A DNA stretch of 54,675 bases from NCBI GenBank assembly GCA_902496375.1, contig CABVAS010000001.1, positions 1 to 54,675 of the forward strand. The letters run 5' to 3'. The DNA is from an uncultured Collinsella sp. (GTDB lineage Bacteria > Actinomycetota > Coriobacteriia > Coriobacteriales > Coriobacteriaceae). Positions 40,488 through 49,410 of this stretch are shown here, one piece after another. The position numbers and the translations under genes are program-made. The notes beneath the pieces were generated by a model, which had not been told where the DNA came from, ran no database searches, and worked only from the letters and a program-made list of their open reading frames with translations. Each line of letters opens with the position of its first letter. Position 1 is the stretch's first letter.

Positions 40488-41393
40488 CTACATCTCCCGA
40501 TGCGCGCCTTCGCAACGGGCAGACATACGCTCGAGCGTCGTCAGACAACCAGCTGCTGTCGCCGGCACGCTGTTCTCGACCACACACGGAATACCCGGGC
40601 AGGCAGCGGCAGCCCAGGCAACGACGGGCTCAAAGTCGTAACGACCCGTCTCGCCCACGCCATGGCACACCAGACGCGAACCCGTGCCATCGCACCAGCC
40701 GGCCTCATCCTCGTTGTTCACGACCTCGTAGTCCTTGGCATGCAGCACGCGGACCTTGCTGCCGCACAGATAGAGCATGCGCGAGGTAATCTCCTGCGCC
40801 TCGTCGACAACGCTCGGATGCAGCAGCGACACCGGGTCGTAAATCACACCGAGCGCCGAACTCGGCACGCGCTCGAGCACCTCGCGGCAACGCTGGGGCG
40901 TGTTGACCGTCTCATTCCAGCCAGGCTCGATCAAAATCTGACCGCCCATTGCCTCGGCACGACCACAGACATACTTGAGACCGTCCACAAATGCGTCGAG
41001 CGCCTCGTCGGTCATGCGATCGTCCGCCACAGCGTTCTGCACGTTGGGACGACCGGTCTCGGTGCCCACCGGGCAGCCACCGAGCATCTTGGCAAAGTTC
41101 AGGCATGCCTCGTACTCGGCATAGCTATCCATGAGCTGTTGGCGATCGGGCGTCGCCAGGTTTTTATAGCAGCCGAACACGGCGACCGAGACGCCTGCCT
41201 CGTCGAGCACCGCACGCAGGTGGTCGGCAAGCTCGCGCGTCAGGCCCAAGCGGTTGATGCCCATCGACTTATAGAGCACCTTGCTCGGCAGCTGGATGCA
41301 CGAAAAGCCGAGCTCGCCCGCCATGCGAATGCGCTCTTCGACCGTTCCCTGCGGAAGGTCGTGCAGGCGCACGCCCGGAGTAATAGCCCCCAC
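40488..41393 (-). CDS. Sugar phosphate isomerase/epimerase (xylose-isomerase-like TIM barrel)
   Basis: Protein of about 301 aa with the AP endonuclease 2/xylose-isomerase-like barrel: GELGFSCIQLPSKVLY, VFGCYKNLATPD, GGQILIEPGWNETVNTP and VIYDPVSLLHP, with Glu, Asp, His and Glu metal ligands (LIEPGW, IYDP, LHAKD, VVENS). The reaction is unknown. It is translationally coupled to GH105: GTG codons at 41402 (overlapping) or 41393 (better spaced from AAGGGG) are the candidate starts. Confidence 0.78.
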   Translation of the reverse strand: MGAITPGVRLHDLPQGTVEERIRMAGELGFSCIQLPSKVLYKSMGINRLGLTRELADHLRAVLDEAGVSVAVFGCYKNLATPDRQQLMDSYAEYEACLNFAKMLGGCPVGTETGRPNVQNAVADDRMTDEALDAFVDGLKYVCGRAEAMGGQILIEPGWNETVNTPQRCREVLERVPSSALGVIYDPVSLLHPSVVDEAQEITSRMLYLCGSKVRVLHAKDYEVVNNEDEAGWCDGTGSRLVCHGVGETGRYDFEPVVAWAAAACPGIPCVVENSVPATAAGCLTTLERMSARCEGAHREM

Positions 41394-41394
41394 G

Positions 41395-42633
41395 CTATTC
41401 ACGCCCCTTGCAAGCGTTGATGCCCGGGGTGTATCCGCCAAACGGATCCTCGATGGAGCACACGCCCGAAGGAGCAAGCGGGTCGCGCTTGCCGGCCAGT
41501 TTGTCGTGATGCATGGTCTCGATATAGGCGAGCACGAGCGGTGCCACGCCCTTCGCGTCGTTTTTGACGATGGGCTCGCTCATGTAGTAGCCAAAGGTGC
41601 CCTCGCGGTGCGTGGTGTTGCCCAGGCCCGCGACCAGGCAGATGTTGTCGAGTGCCAGCTGCCCATCGTGCTCGGACAGGCAGGTCTCGCAGATGCCGTC
41701 GAAGGCGCGACGGCCATACTGGTAGTAGCGCTCGCCCAGCACGCCCAGGCGCACGCCCTTCATGATGGCGTTGGCAAAGATGGCGCTGCCGCTCTCCTCC
41801 AGGTAGTTGGGGGCGATGTTGGGCAGGTTGATGACCTGGTGCCACATGCCGGTCTTCTCGTCCTGATACGGCAGCATGGCGTCGATCAAGTCGTGGAACA
41901 TCTTGCGGATCTCGTCCTTCTCGGCCGACATCGAGGGAGGCATGAGCTCCCACGTATCGATAAGCGCCATGGCAAACCAACCCTCGGCGCGCAGCCAAAA
42001 GTTCGCCGAAAGGCCGGTGACCGGATCGCACCAGAACTGCTTGCGGCTCGCATCGTAGGCGTGATAGTACAGACCGTTGAGCGGGTTGCGCATAAGATCG
42101 TGCACGACCTGGAACATATGGAAGCTGTCCGAGCAGGCGCGGCGGTTGTGGAAACTCAACTCGTACTGCATGTAGAACGGCTGGGCCATGTACATGCCGT
42201 CGAGCCAGATCTGGTTGGGGTAGACGGCCTTGTGCCAAAACACGCCCTCTTTGGTGCGCGGCTGGGTTTCGAGCTGGCGATAGATCGTGTCCATGGCGGC
42301 GCGGTACTTGGGCTTGCCCACCAGGTCATACAGCTTGTAGAGGGTCTTGCCCGCGTTGACGTTGTCGAGGTTGTACTCCTCGGGGTTGTAATGCTTGATG
42401 GTGCCGTCATCCTGGACAAAGAAGTCGATATAGTCGTCGGCGAAGGTCAGGTAACGCTGCTCGCCGGTGATCTCGTACAGCTCGATGAGTGCCTTGATCA
42501 TGCAGCCGTCAATGTAATTCCAGGTGTTCTCCTTGCCGGCGCGAAGCTTTTCGATATTCCAGGCCGGCGCCTGCGGCGTCGATGTCTCGATCAACTGCTC
42601 GATGTAGCTATCCAGAATCTGATTGCAACCCAT
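41395..42633 (-). CDS. GH105 unsaturated rhamnogalacturonyl hydrolase
   Basis: Intracellular 412-aa alpha/alpha-barrel enzyme of the YteR/RhiN type, releasing unsaturated galacturonate from rhamnogalacturonan oligosaccharides. The expected acid Asp145 lies in NQIWLDGMYMAQPF, and DNVNAGK (Asp90) and WLRAEGWFAMAL are conserved. Its product would enter the DhuI/DhuD route. Two GGTGAACGTTAACC operators lie upstream, and AGGGG precedes the start. Confidence 0.9.
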   Translation of the reverse strand: MGCNQILDSYIEQLIETSTPQAPAWNIEKLRAGKENTWNYIDGCMIKALIELYEITGEQRYLTFADDYIDFFVQDDGTIKHYNPEEYNLDNVNAGKTLYKLYDLVGKPKYRAAMDTIYRQLETQPRTKEGVFWHKAVYPNQIWLDGMYMAQPFYMQYELSFHNRRACSDSFHMFQVVHDLMRNPLNGLYYHAYDASRKQFWCDPVTGLSANFWLRAEGWFAMALIDTWELMPPSMSAEKDEIRKMFHDLIDAMLPYQDEKTGMWHQVINLPNIAPNYLEESGSAIFANAIMKGVRLGVLGERYYQYGRRAFDGICETCLSEHDGQLALDNICLVAGLGNTTHREGTFGYYMSEPIVKNDAKGVAPLVLAYIETMHHDKLAGKRDPLAPSGVCSIEDPFGGYTPGINACKGRE

Positions 42634-42659
42634 TGCTGTCCCCTCTGACGTTGGTGATG

Positions 42660-42714
42660 GGTGAACGTTAACCTTAGTGTAACGCGAACGGGGAATGTAG
42701 GGTGAACGTTAACC
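42660..42714 (-). promoter_or_regulatory. Two GGTGAACGTTAACC operators before GH105
   Basis: Sites at 42660-42673 and 42701-42714 differ by one base from the palindrome before uxaC. They are about one and four helical turns upstream of the start region. Confidence 0.65.
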
Positions 42715-42726
42715 CTACATTCCCCG
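42690..42726 (-). terminator. Hairpin after the SGNH gene, overlapping an operator
   Basis: A 15-bp perfect stem (42690-42704 with 42712-42726) encloses the second operator's core. It lies 15 bases after the SGNH stop. Terminator and operator therefore share the same DNA. Confidence 0.55.
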
Positions 42727-42740
42727 CGAACGGCAGACTT

Positions 42741-43412
42741 TTAGCGGCAAACGGCAGCTAAGCCCGCGGCAATGCGATGCGCCAGGCGCTCATAGCCAGC
42801 CGGGCTGTAGTGCAGGCCGTCGGGCATATAGAGCTCGCGATGCTCCGGCAAATACGGGCTGATGCCGCTCTGAGCGTACAGGTCGATCACCGGCACCGAG
42901 TAGCGGTCGCAGACCTCGAGCATTGCCTGCACGTACGCGCCCTGCGTCAGACCCAGATGGTTGAGCTCATTGCTCGCCGGAATATCCTTCTCGTGCTTGC
43001 CACTCGTTTTGCACGGCGTCATAAACACGAGCTTTGCCTGGGGTGAGCGCGCCGTGATGGTGCGGATCAGATAATCGACGGCACCATAGAACTCATGCAC
43101 ATCGGTGCTACCCAACTCGCCGAGCGGCACGTTGCGGCTAAAGTCGTTGACGCCGCCAAAGACGACATAGACATCGGCTGCGTCGTCGATACCGTCCAGA
43201 CGCTCGACAAACGAATCGGTACGGTCGGCCTTGATGGCGATGCGCGAACCCTTGATGCCATAGTTTTCGACGGTTGCACCACCGAGCAGCGCGCCCAGGT
43301 GCGAGGTCCACGAAATGTCGTTGCCTCCCCCGCCGCGGCCGTTGTCGCCCCACGTGGTCGAGTCGCCAAAGCAGCAGATGGTCGATTCGCTCAAGGTCTT
43401 CGTCGGTTTCAT
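42741..43412 (-). CDS. SGNH/GDSL-type esterase
   Basis: Cytoplasmic 223-aa hydrolase with the SGNH blocks CCFGDSTTWG (nucleophile Ser), a Gly block (GIKGSR), VVFGGVNDF (Asn) and DGLHYSPAGYERLA (Asp and His). Probably removes acetyl or similar esters from imported pectin fragments (inference). The start MKPTKTLS has GGAGGAG; the gene lies 77 bases after the CE8 fusion gene. Confidence 0.85.
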   Translation of the reverse strand: MKPTKTLSESTICCFGDSTTWGDNGRGGGGNDISWTSHLGALLGGATVENYGIKGSRIAIKADRTDSFVERLDGIDDAADVYVVFGGVNDFSRNVPLGELGSTDVHEFYGAVDYLIRTITARSPQAKLVFMTPCKTSGKHEKDIPASNELNHLGLTQGAYVQAMLEVCDRYSVPVIDLYAQSGISPYLPEHRELYMPDGLHYSPAGYERLAHRIAAGLAAVCR

Positions 43413-43489
43413 GTTTATACTCCTCCCCGCCCACACGGCGATCTTTGGTCTTATCAGTCATTACCGTTTGCTCGCGCTACGCCCATGAC

Positions 43490-45652
43490 CTACGAGCAAA
43501 CCCCGGCAGCGTGCTCGTCGAGCCACTCGATGTCCTCGGCAAGATGTGCAACGCCCAAATGGTGCCCGCCCGGGCAAACCTCGTGCGACAGGCCGTCGGC
43601 ATGCCCCACGAGCTTATAGGCATCGCGAACGATATCGAGCTGCTCGTCCACGTTCGCAAGCCCACGGGCACCATTAAGATGATCGCCTTCGCAGCTCTGC
43701 ACCAACAGCGGTCGCGGAGCGATAAGCGAGGCAATGTCACCCATATCGAGCAGGCGCCACAGCCCCGGCACATAGTTGCAGCTGCAGTTGCCGTTGAGGT
43801 GCAGCAGAGAATCGTCGACACCGTACAGATAGCCCGAGACAAACGCCTTGCGCACGCGCGGGTCGAGCGCCGCCAGATACAGCGTCATGTATCCGCCGCC
43901 CGAAAAGCCAAAGCAGCCCAGGTCGTCCATGGCAATGTCGCCGCGCGCCTCCAGGTAATCGATCAGGCGCATGTTGTCCCAGGCGTTGAGGCCCGCAACG
44001 GTAAGACCCAGCGGCTCGGCCATGCGCGCCTGGTTTAGACACGTACCGCGCAGGAAGCTGTTCTCGTCGTCACCCTGGCCCTTCCAGTCGCGACGGTATC
44101 CCCAGCCGCGGGCGTCGGGGCAGACGGTCACATAGCCCATGCGTGCCAGACGCAGGCCGTAGTCGTAGTTGAACTTGCGCACGGCATCGTCGACCGCCGG
44201 CACGCCCGTCACGCCCGCAACACTTGCGGCTCCTGCTCCCTGATGGCCATGCGGGCAGACATAGCAACACTTGCGGCCGCGCGCATCGAGCTTAGGCGAC
44301 TGCGGCTCGAGCAGGTAGAACGGCATCCAAACGTCGCGCTCCACCTGCAGCATCGCATGGGTACGCACGATACCGCCGGCAATCTGCGCCCGATCGAGCT
44401 CGCATACCTCAATCGGCACACGATCCGTAAGTGATAGGCCCAACAGGTCAAACAGCCGAGCCCTCGTCGCGATCTGCCATGCTTCAAAGTCACCGGGCGT
44501 CGCGCCCTTAAACGCGGCAGAGCGGCCTTCGCTCTTAAGACGGTCGCGAAACGCCGGTTCATCTTCGTAATAGGTGTCGATATGCACCGTGCGACCGTTA
44601 TCGGAAAGGCCAGCGGTCTCCACGGCGCCACCCGAGCCGCCTTCGGGGTCCCAACCGTCCGCACCGGCAAGCACCTGCTCGCGGGCATACCGGGCAGTGG
44701 CTGCAGCATCGAGCTCGCGGGCCCATGGCACCCAGCCGGCAGTATCCCCTGCCGGCCCATGCAGGATTGCGCCGGCGTAGCATGCCCTCTCGTGCGCCGC
44801 CGGCTTATTCCAATCCCACCAACCTTCGCACTTGATGTGTTGCCCCAGCCAGCAATCGATCAACACGGTCTGCGCCCACTCGCGCCAAGGACGTCCCAGG
44901 TAAACCGAATCAGGCGCCACATCTTGCGCGGCCGTAAACGAGCAGCCGTGGAACACAAAACCGTACGGCTCCCCCTCGGGTGTCGATGCCGCCGTCACGT
45001 AGCCGTTCACGTCCATATTTCGGTTGAGCGAGCGGATCTCGCACCCCTCAAAATAGGCACGCGCGCCGCCAAAGATAAAGTCGACGTCGCCGGCGATAAG
45101 GCAGCGACGATAGCACTGCCGGCCCACGCGGCGTGGCGCAAACTGCTTGGGGCCGATAAACCCGCCCGGCTTTACCTCGCGCGGCGGCAGCGGACCCGCA
45201 AACAGCGTGTCCTGGTGGCCCGTAATGCAGCAGGCGTCGACCACCAAACGGTCGCCGTCGGCATACAGGGCAATCGCCTGCCCCACCTCGCGACCGTCTC
45301 CGGCATCGTTGACGATCGTGAGGTTCTCGAGCCGCACGTCATCGGCATCGACCAAAACGGTATAGGTCCTAAACGTGCCAAGCGTGCCGTCGACACCCGA
45401 GCCATCACTCGAGGGCATCTTGGCACCCAGGCCGCCCACAATGCGCACGCTGTCAGCCGTCTCGCCCACCAACGTCACATGCGGTCGATGAATCTCGACC
45501 CGCTCGCGATACTCGCCCGGATCGACATGAATCCTCACCGGTTGTTCAGCATTCGGATAGAGCTGATCGACTGCCGCCAAGGCCTCGGAAATGCTGCGGT
45601 ATGCCCCCTCACGCTCAGTCGATACTTCAAAAACTTGTTCTTCAATCATCAT
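43490..45652 (-). CDS. Fusion of CE8 pectin methylesterase with alpha/beta-hydrolase esterase
   Basis: Protein of 720 aa with two enzyme domains and no signal peptide. Residues about 10-345 are a pectin methylesterase beta-helix with catalytic Asp148 (HQDTLFAG), Asp191 (GDVDFIFGGA), Arg254 and Trp256 (LGRPWREW). Residues about 380-718 form an alpha/beta hydrolase of the acetyl-xylan/dienelactone type with triad Ser584 (GFSGGG), Asp657 (EGDH) and His697 (GGHH). One polypeptide could thus strip both methyl and acyl (for example acetyl) esters from pectic oligosaccharides in the cytoplasm. It lies between GH28 and SGNH genes. Confidence 0.87.
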   Translation of the reverse strand: MMIEEQVFEVSTEREGAYRSISEALAAVDQLYPNAEQPVRIHVDPGEYRERVEIHRPHVTLVGETADSVRIVGGLGAKMPSSDGSGVDGTLGTFRTYTVLVDADDVRLENLTIVNDAGDGREVGQAIALYADGDRLVVDACCITGHQDTLFAGPLPPREVKPGGFIGPKQFAPRRVGRQCYRRCLIAGDVDFIFGGARAYFEGCEIRSLNRNMDVNGYVTAASTPEGEPYGFVFHGCSFTAAQDVAPDSVYLGRPWREWAQTVLIDCWLGQHIKCEGWWDWNKPAAHERACYAGAILHGPAGDTAGWVPWARELDAAATARYAREQVLAGADGWDPEGGSGGAVETAGLSDNGRTVHIDTYYEDEPAFRDRLKSEGRSAAFKGATPGDFEAWQIATRARLFDLLGLSLTDRVPIEVCELDRAQIAGGIVRTHAMLQVERDVWMPFYLLEPQSPKLDARGRKCCYVCPHGHQGAGAASVAGVTGVPAVDDAVRKFNYDYGLRLARMGYVTVCPDARGWGYRRDWKGQGDDENSFLRGTCLNQARMAEPLGLTVAGLNAWDNMRLIDYLEARGDIAMDDLGCFGFSGGGYMTLYLAALDPRVRKAFVSGYLYGVDDSLLHLNGNCSCNYVPGLWRLLDMGDIASLIAPRPLLVQSCEGDHLNGARGLANVDEQLDIVRDAYKLVGHADGLSHEVCPGGHHLGVAHLAEDIEWLDEHAAGVCS

Positions 45653-45711
45653 CAGTCGCTACGCCCTTTCATCGCAAACCGTCTACGCTGCAGTTCCGGC
45701 ATATAAAGAGC

Positions 45712-45749
45712 ACGTGCGATGGGTCGGGAAGGCCCCGTCCATCGCACGT
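45712..45749 (-). terminator. Hairpin between GH28 and the CE8 fusion gene
   Basis: An 11-bp perfect stem (45712-45722 with 45739-45749) after the GH28 stop, followed by CTCTTTATAT on the minus strand. Likely a partial terminator. Confidence 0.6.
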
Positions 45750-45786
45750 CACAACATGCCGGATTCGATTGTTTAAGAGCAAACGC

Positions 45787-47382
45787 TTACGCGCGCACAA
45801 CCTTGTCGACGTTTTGGAGCTGCAGCTCCTCGCCGTCCTGGCCTTCGATGCTCACATTTTGCAGGTCGAGCACCTTGACGTTTTGTGCGATGATGCCCTG
45901 GCGCACCATGGGCTCGACGCCGCAGGCCATAGCCGGGACAAAGGGCTCGGCATCCGCGGCGAAGGTCACGTGGACATCCTGGAACGTCAGGCGCGTTACC
46001 TTGCTCTCGGGAAGGCCCGTGATGTAGGCAGCGGCGGCGTGGCAGTTGGTAGCCTCGATATCGCGGAACGTGGTGGCGCCAAAGCCAGGCGTACGGTCGT
46101 CGACGGGCAGTGCCTCGCGGTTCTGGACGTAATCGGTCTTGCCGTCCTTGTCGCAGAAGTAGAACGAGTTGACCACGAAGGGCGTGAGCACCTTGTCCAT
46201 ACGAATGTGCTCGAAGGTGATGCCCTCGTTGACGGCGTCCTTGCCGCGACCGCGACGGGTCTTGACGCGCAGGCCGCGATCCGTGCGCTCGAACAGGCAC
46301 TTGCTCACGGTAAGGTCCTTGATGCCGCCGGCGGCCTCGGAACCCAGAACCACGGCACCATGGCCATCGTGCATGTAGCAGTGCGAGATCAGTACGTCGT
46401 GCGTTGCGGGGCGAAGCTCAGGCTCAATGCCCAGCTTGCCGCTCTTGATGGCGATGCAGTCGTCGCCCACCGAGAACTGGCAGCCCAAGATGCGAACAAA
46501 GCCGCAGCTCTCGGGATCGAAGCCGTCGGTGTTGTGGGAGTTCTTGGGGCCCTCGATGGACAGGCAGAGTGCATCGACGTGCTCGCACAGGATGGGATGG
46601 ATGTTCCACGCCGGGCTGTTGCGGACGGTGAAGCCGGCCAGGCTCACGTTCGCGCACTCGGACAGGAAGATCATGCGCGGACGGGCGACCTCGCGGCCCT
46701 CCTCGGGACGGAAGATGTTCTTAAAGTCCTTGTTCCACCAGTTGTCCTCGGCAAAATCGGTCTGGCCGTCAATTGCACCGCGGCCATAGATGCACACGTC
46801 GTGCACGCTCAGGCCGGTAAAGGTGGAGCAATAGGTTGCAAAGCTCTCGCCCTCCCAACGGCCCAGCGGGGTCATGTCGGTACCGGCGTAACCGGCGCCC
46901 TCGTCGCCCTTGACCGTACCGGGGATGTAGGCAAGTGCCGCGCGGTCGTGGCGGGCCAGCAGCACGGCGCCCTCGGCGAGCTCGATGTTGATATTGCTCT
47001 TGAGGAAGAGCGACTTGATGCGGTAGTTGCCGGCGGGAATCAGCACGCGACCACCCTTGGGACAGGCCATGATGGCGGCCTGGATGTTGGTGGTGTCGTC
47101 GTGCTTAGCATCGCCCTTGGCGCCGCAGTCGCGAACGTTAATGGTAAAAGGCTCCGCCGGCGTGGTGACGCCCACACTCAGCTCGCGCTCGCCGCAAACA
47201 AAGCGGACCAAGTTGCGCTTGCCGGGAACCAGGCCGTCGACATAGGTCTCGACCGTGTCCGTGGTGCCGGCGGGCTCGTCGTTGACAAAGATCTCCCACG
47301 TATCGGCGCAGGTAAAGTAGCCGCCGTCGTCGAGCTCGATCACGGCCGCGCGGGCGTTGCGCCAGACAACGTTCGTCTCCAT
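45787..47382 (-). CDS. GH28 (exo-)polygalacturonase, intracellular
   Basis: Hydrolyses galacturonan oligomers to galacturonate. It is 531 aa: an N-terminal beta-sandwich of about 80 residues precedes the beta-helix. All GH28 signatures are present: NTDG (Asp286), GDD (Asp307, Asp308), GHG (His341) and RVK (Arg372, Lys374). The extra N-terminal domain is typical of exo-acting bacterial enzymes. There is no signal peptide, so it acts on imported oligomers, feeding UxaC. GGGAG precedes the start at METNVVW. Confidence 0.92.
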   Translation of the reverse strand: METNVVWRNARAAVIELDDGGYFTCADTWEIFVNDEPAGTTDTVETYVDGLVPGKRNLVRFVCGERELSVGVTTPAEPFTINVRDCGAKGDAKHDDTTNIQAAIMACPKGGRVLIPAGNYRIKSLFLKSNINIELAEGAVLLARHDRAALAYIPGTVKGDEGAGYAGTDMTPLGRWEGESFATYCSTFTGLSVHDVCIYGRGAIDGQTDFAEDNWWNKDFKNIFRPEEGREVARPRMIFLSECANVSLAGFTVRNSPAWNIHPILCEHVDALCLSIEGPKNSHNTDGFDPESCGFVRILGCQFSVGDDCIAIKSGKLGIEPELRPATHDVLISHCYMHDGHGAVVLGSEAAGGIKDLTVSKCLFERTDRGLRVKTRRGRGKDAVNEGITFEHIRMDKVLTPFVVNSFYFCDKDGKTDYVQNREALPVDDRTPGFGATTFRDIEATNCHAAAAYITGLPESKVTRLTFQDVHVTFAADAEPFVPAMACGVEPMVRQGIIAQNVKVLDLQNVSIEGQDGEELQLQNVDKVVRA

Positions 47383-47431
47383 GGATTTCTCCCTCAAAAA
47401 GATTCTCTAAGAGTTAATTGTACGCTGTTGC

Positions 47432-47475
47432 AAAAAAGGGCCGTACCTGCCGGCGGATATCCGGTGGCACAGCCC
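47432..47475 (-). terminator. Terminator after the GPH transporter gene
   Basis: A GGGC-rich stem of about 10 bp with two G-U pairs is followed by six T on the minus strand, 25 bases after the stop. Confidence 0.75.
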
Positions 47476-47499
47476 TGTGGTTTGGACGATAGGCTAGCC

Positions 47500-49059
47500 C
47501 TACTCGGCGGGGATTACGCTGCCGTCCTGGAAGCCAACGTTGTTGTGAGCGAAGCAGTCCTCGTACTTGAAGCCGGAGAGTTCCTCGCAAAGAGCCTTGA
47601 CCTCGGGCTGGACGTCGGCCATCTTGCCGCCCTCCTTGACGCGCTTGATCTCGTCGCAGAGGATGTCGCACTGCTCCTTGTCGATCTTGATGCCGCGGGC
47701 AAGGATAGCCGCGAGCAGGAAGAAGCCGGCGCAGCCGATAAGCATGTAGCCGCAGATGTACAGAGGCACGGTGGCGGGCTGGGTCACGGCGTCGCTGTTG
47801 CCGGCGGTCTGAATGAAGCCGGAGGCAGCAAGGACGATAGCCCATGCGTTGACGGCGATAGCCTGGGCGATCTGCTGGCAGAGCTGCTGAGCGGAGCTGT
47901 AGATGCCCTCGCGACGACGCAGGGTGATGAGCTCATCGACATCGGGGATGTAGTTGAGCAGAACATCGGGCAGGTACTGGAAACCAACGTAGAAGAACTT
48001 CCAGATGGCGAAGATGATGGGGTAGGCAATCATGGCGATGGCGACCGTGGAGGTGCCGTTAATCTGACCAAAGGCGAAGTAGTTGTAGGCGATGATGCAC
48101 GCAGCGCAACCGACGTTGGCCAGGTACCAAGACTTGTGGAAGCCCTTCTTGGCCATGAGGGCAACCCAGATGGCGGTGCAGACGATAGCGACGACCTTGC
48201 CGGGCATCTCCATCACGGACTCATAGGACTTAGGAATCTGCAGGCAGTAGACGATGAAGAAGGACAGGCACGCAGACCAGCAGGCAGCAGCGAGCTTCGT
48301 GGAGACCTGTGCATACAGGACCTTGCGGAAGGACTTATTGCGGAAGGTAGAGACAACGTCGATGAAGAACTTCTTGATACCCTCGCCGACGCTCTCGATC
48401 TTCTCCTGAGCCACCTCCTCGGGGGTGTGCTCCCACGTGGACAGGTACACGCACAGCAGCGAGATTGCCATGACCGAAGCGTTGACCGTAGCGATGATGA
48501 AGTAGCTGAACGGGTTGGTCTCGCCGAAGGTGCCAAAGCCAAAGCCGACGAGTGCTGCCATCAGGAAGCCGGCGGCGTTACCAAAGAGGTGCTTGTAGCC
48601 GGTGAGGTACGTACGCTCCTTGAAGTCGTCGGTCATCTCGATGGTAAGCGGCGACAGGTTGGCGGTGCAGAACGTGTACGCGACGTTGTAGATCAGGTAC
48701 AGCACAAAGTAGTACGGGAAGCCAAACGGCGTAGCCACGAAGATGAGCGGCTCGGCGATCATCATCGGGATGGCCAGCAAGATCCAGAAACGACGACGAC
48801 CAAAGATGCGGCCAATCTTGGTGGCATAGAAGTTATCGGCCACAAAGCCCATCAGCGGACAAAGAATGGCGTTGACATAGATGGCAAACGAGCTGATCAG
48901 TGCAGCCTCGCCTGCGGACAGGCCACACTCCGTGGACAGGAACAGCACCATGTAACTGTGCGTAAAGGTCAGGGCACCGGAATTGAGCATACCGCCCATA
49001 CCAAAGCCCAAGCGCGTCCAGAATGTGATCTTGCGCTTTTTTCCGATCTTATTAGTCAT
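47500..49059 (-). CDS. GPH-type MFS sugar transporter
   Basis: Polytopic 519-aa protein of the glycoside-pentoside-hexuronide:cation symporter class, with about 12 helices. Family features are the N-terminal RLGFGMGGMLNSGALTF, the loop MGFVADNFYATKIGRIFGRRR after helix 2, and a large cytoplasmic middle. The C-terminus carries an additional soluble tail (about 450-519) with no known domain. It probably imports galacturonate or oligogalacturonides: GGTGAACGTT operators, shared with uxaC and GH105, lie upstream. GAGGGAG precedes the start. Confidence 0.87.
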   Translation of the reverse strand: MTNKIGKKRKITFWTRLGFGMGGMLNSGALTFTHSYMVLFLSTECGLSAGEAALISSFAIYVNAILCPLMGFVADNFYATKIGRIFGRRRFWILLAIPMMIAEPLIFVATPFGFPYYFVLYLIYNVAYTFCTANLSPLTIEMTDDFKERTYLTGYKHLFGNAAGFLMAALVGFGFGTFGETNPFSYFIIATVNASVMAISLLCVYLSTWEHTPEEVAQEKIESVGEGIKKFFIDVVSTFRNKSFRKVLYAQVSTKLAAACWSACLSFFIVYCLQIPKSYESVMEMPGKVVAIVCTAIWVALMAKKGFHKSWYLANVGCAACIIAYNYFAFGQINGTSTVAIAMIAYPIIFAIWKFFYVGFQYLPDVLLNYIPDVDELITLRRREGIYSSAQQLCQQIAQAIAVNAWAIVLAASGFIQTAGNSDAVTQPATVPLYICGYMLIGCAGFFLLAAILARGIKIDKEQCDILCDEIKRVKEGGKMADVQPEVKALCEELSGFKYEDCFAHNNVGFQDGSVIPAE

Positions 49060-49137
49060 CGAGCTCCCTCTCTTTTCTCGATTGTCTTTGAACAAGACAT
49101 TGAAGTCCACACCGACGTCTGTCTGCGTGGCGTTCAG

Positions 49138-49191
49138 GGTGAACGTTTAGCTAGATTATGCGCGATTCCTTACGTGAGGTGAACGTTCACT
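49138..49191 (-). promoter_or_regulatory. Two GGTGAACGTT operators before the transporter gene
   Basis: GGTGAACGTTTAGC (49138-49151) and GGTGAACGTTCACT (49178-49191) lie 80-130 bases upstream of the transporter start. The gap 49060-49410 contains these, a third site and the uxaA terminator, and no gene. Confidence 0.65.
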
Positions 49192-49298
49192 TGCATATTA
49201 TCCCCGAACGGTCGATTTTTACCGCTGAACGGACACAATTGAGCTTCTTGGTTCTGTTTTCTGCTGGTAAAGGTGCCATATTGGGCAAATATGCAAAA

Positions 49299-49312
49299 GG
49301 TGAACGTTTATT
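49299..49312 (-). promoter_or_regulatory. Distal GGTGAACGTTTATT operator
   Basis: A third copy 240 bases upstream of the transporter start, suited to DNA looping with the two proximal sites. Confidence 0.45.
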
Positions 49313-49343
49313 GTGATTTCCATTTCATGCACGCCGTAAGCAA

Positions 49344-49379
49344 AACGGTCCCGCCGGGACTACTCCCGACGGGACCGTT
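49344..49379 (-). terminator. Terminator after uxaA
   Basis: A 15-position stem with one mismatch (AACGGTCCCG... with ...CGGGACCGTT) followed by TTTTGC on the minus strand, 31 bases after the uxaA stop. Confidence 0.85.
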
Positions 49380-49410
49380 ATATAGGCACTATGTTCGGAT
49401 GCGCTTGCCG

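Noticed and set aside
5474..42703. Complementarity of the hairpin loop ACCCTAC with GTAGGGT in the 42690 hairpin
   Set aside because: A 7-base match is expected by chance in a window this size, and no other evidence links the two.
45601..49182. Very long open frame (over 1,100 codons) on the plus strand
   Set aside because: It lies antisense to GH28 and the GPH transporter, both of which have full family motifs. Its translation has no domain pattern and reflects high GC content.
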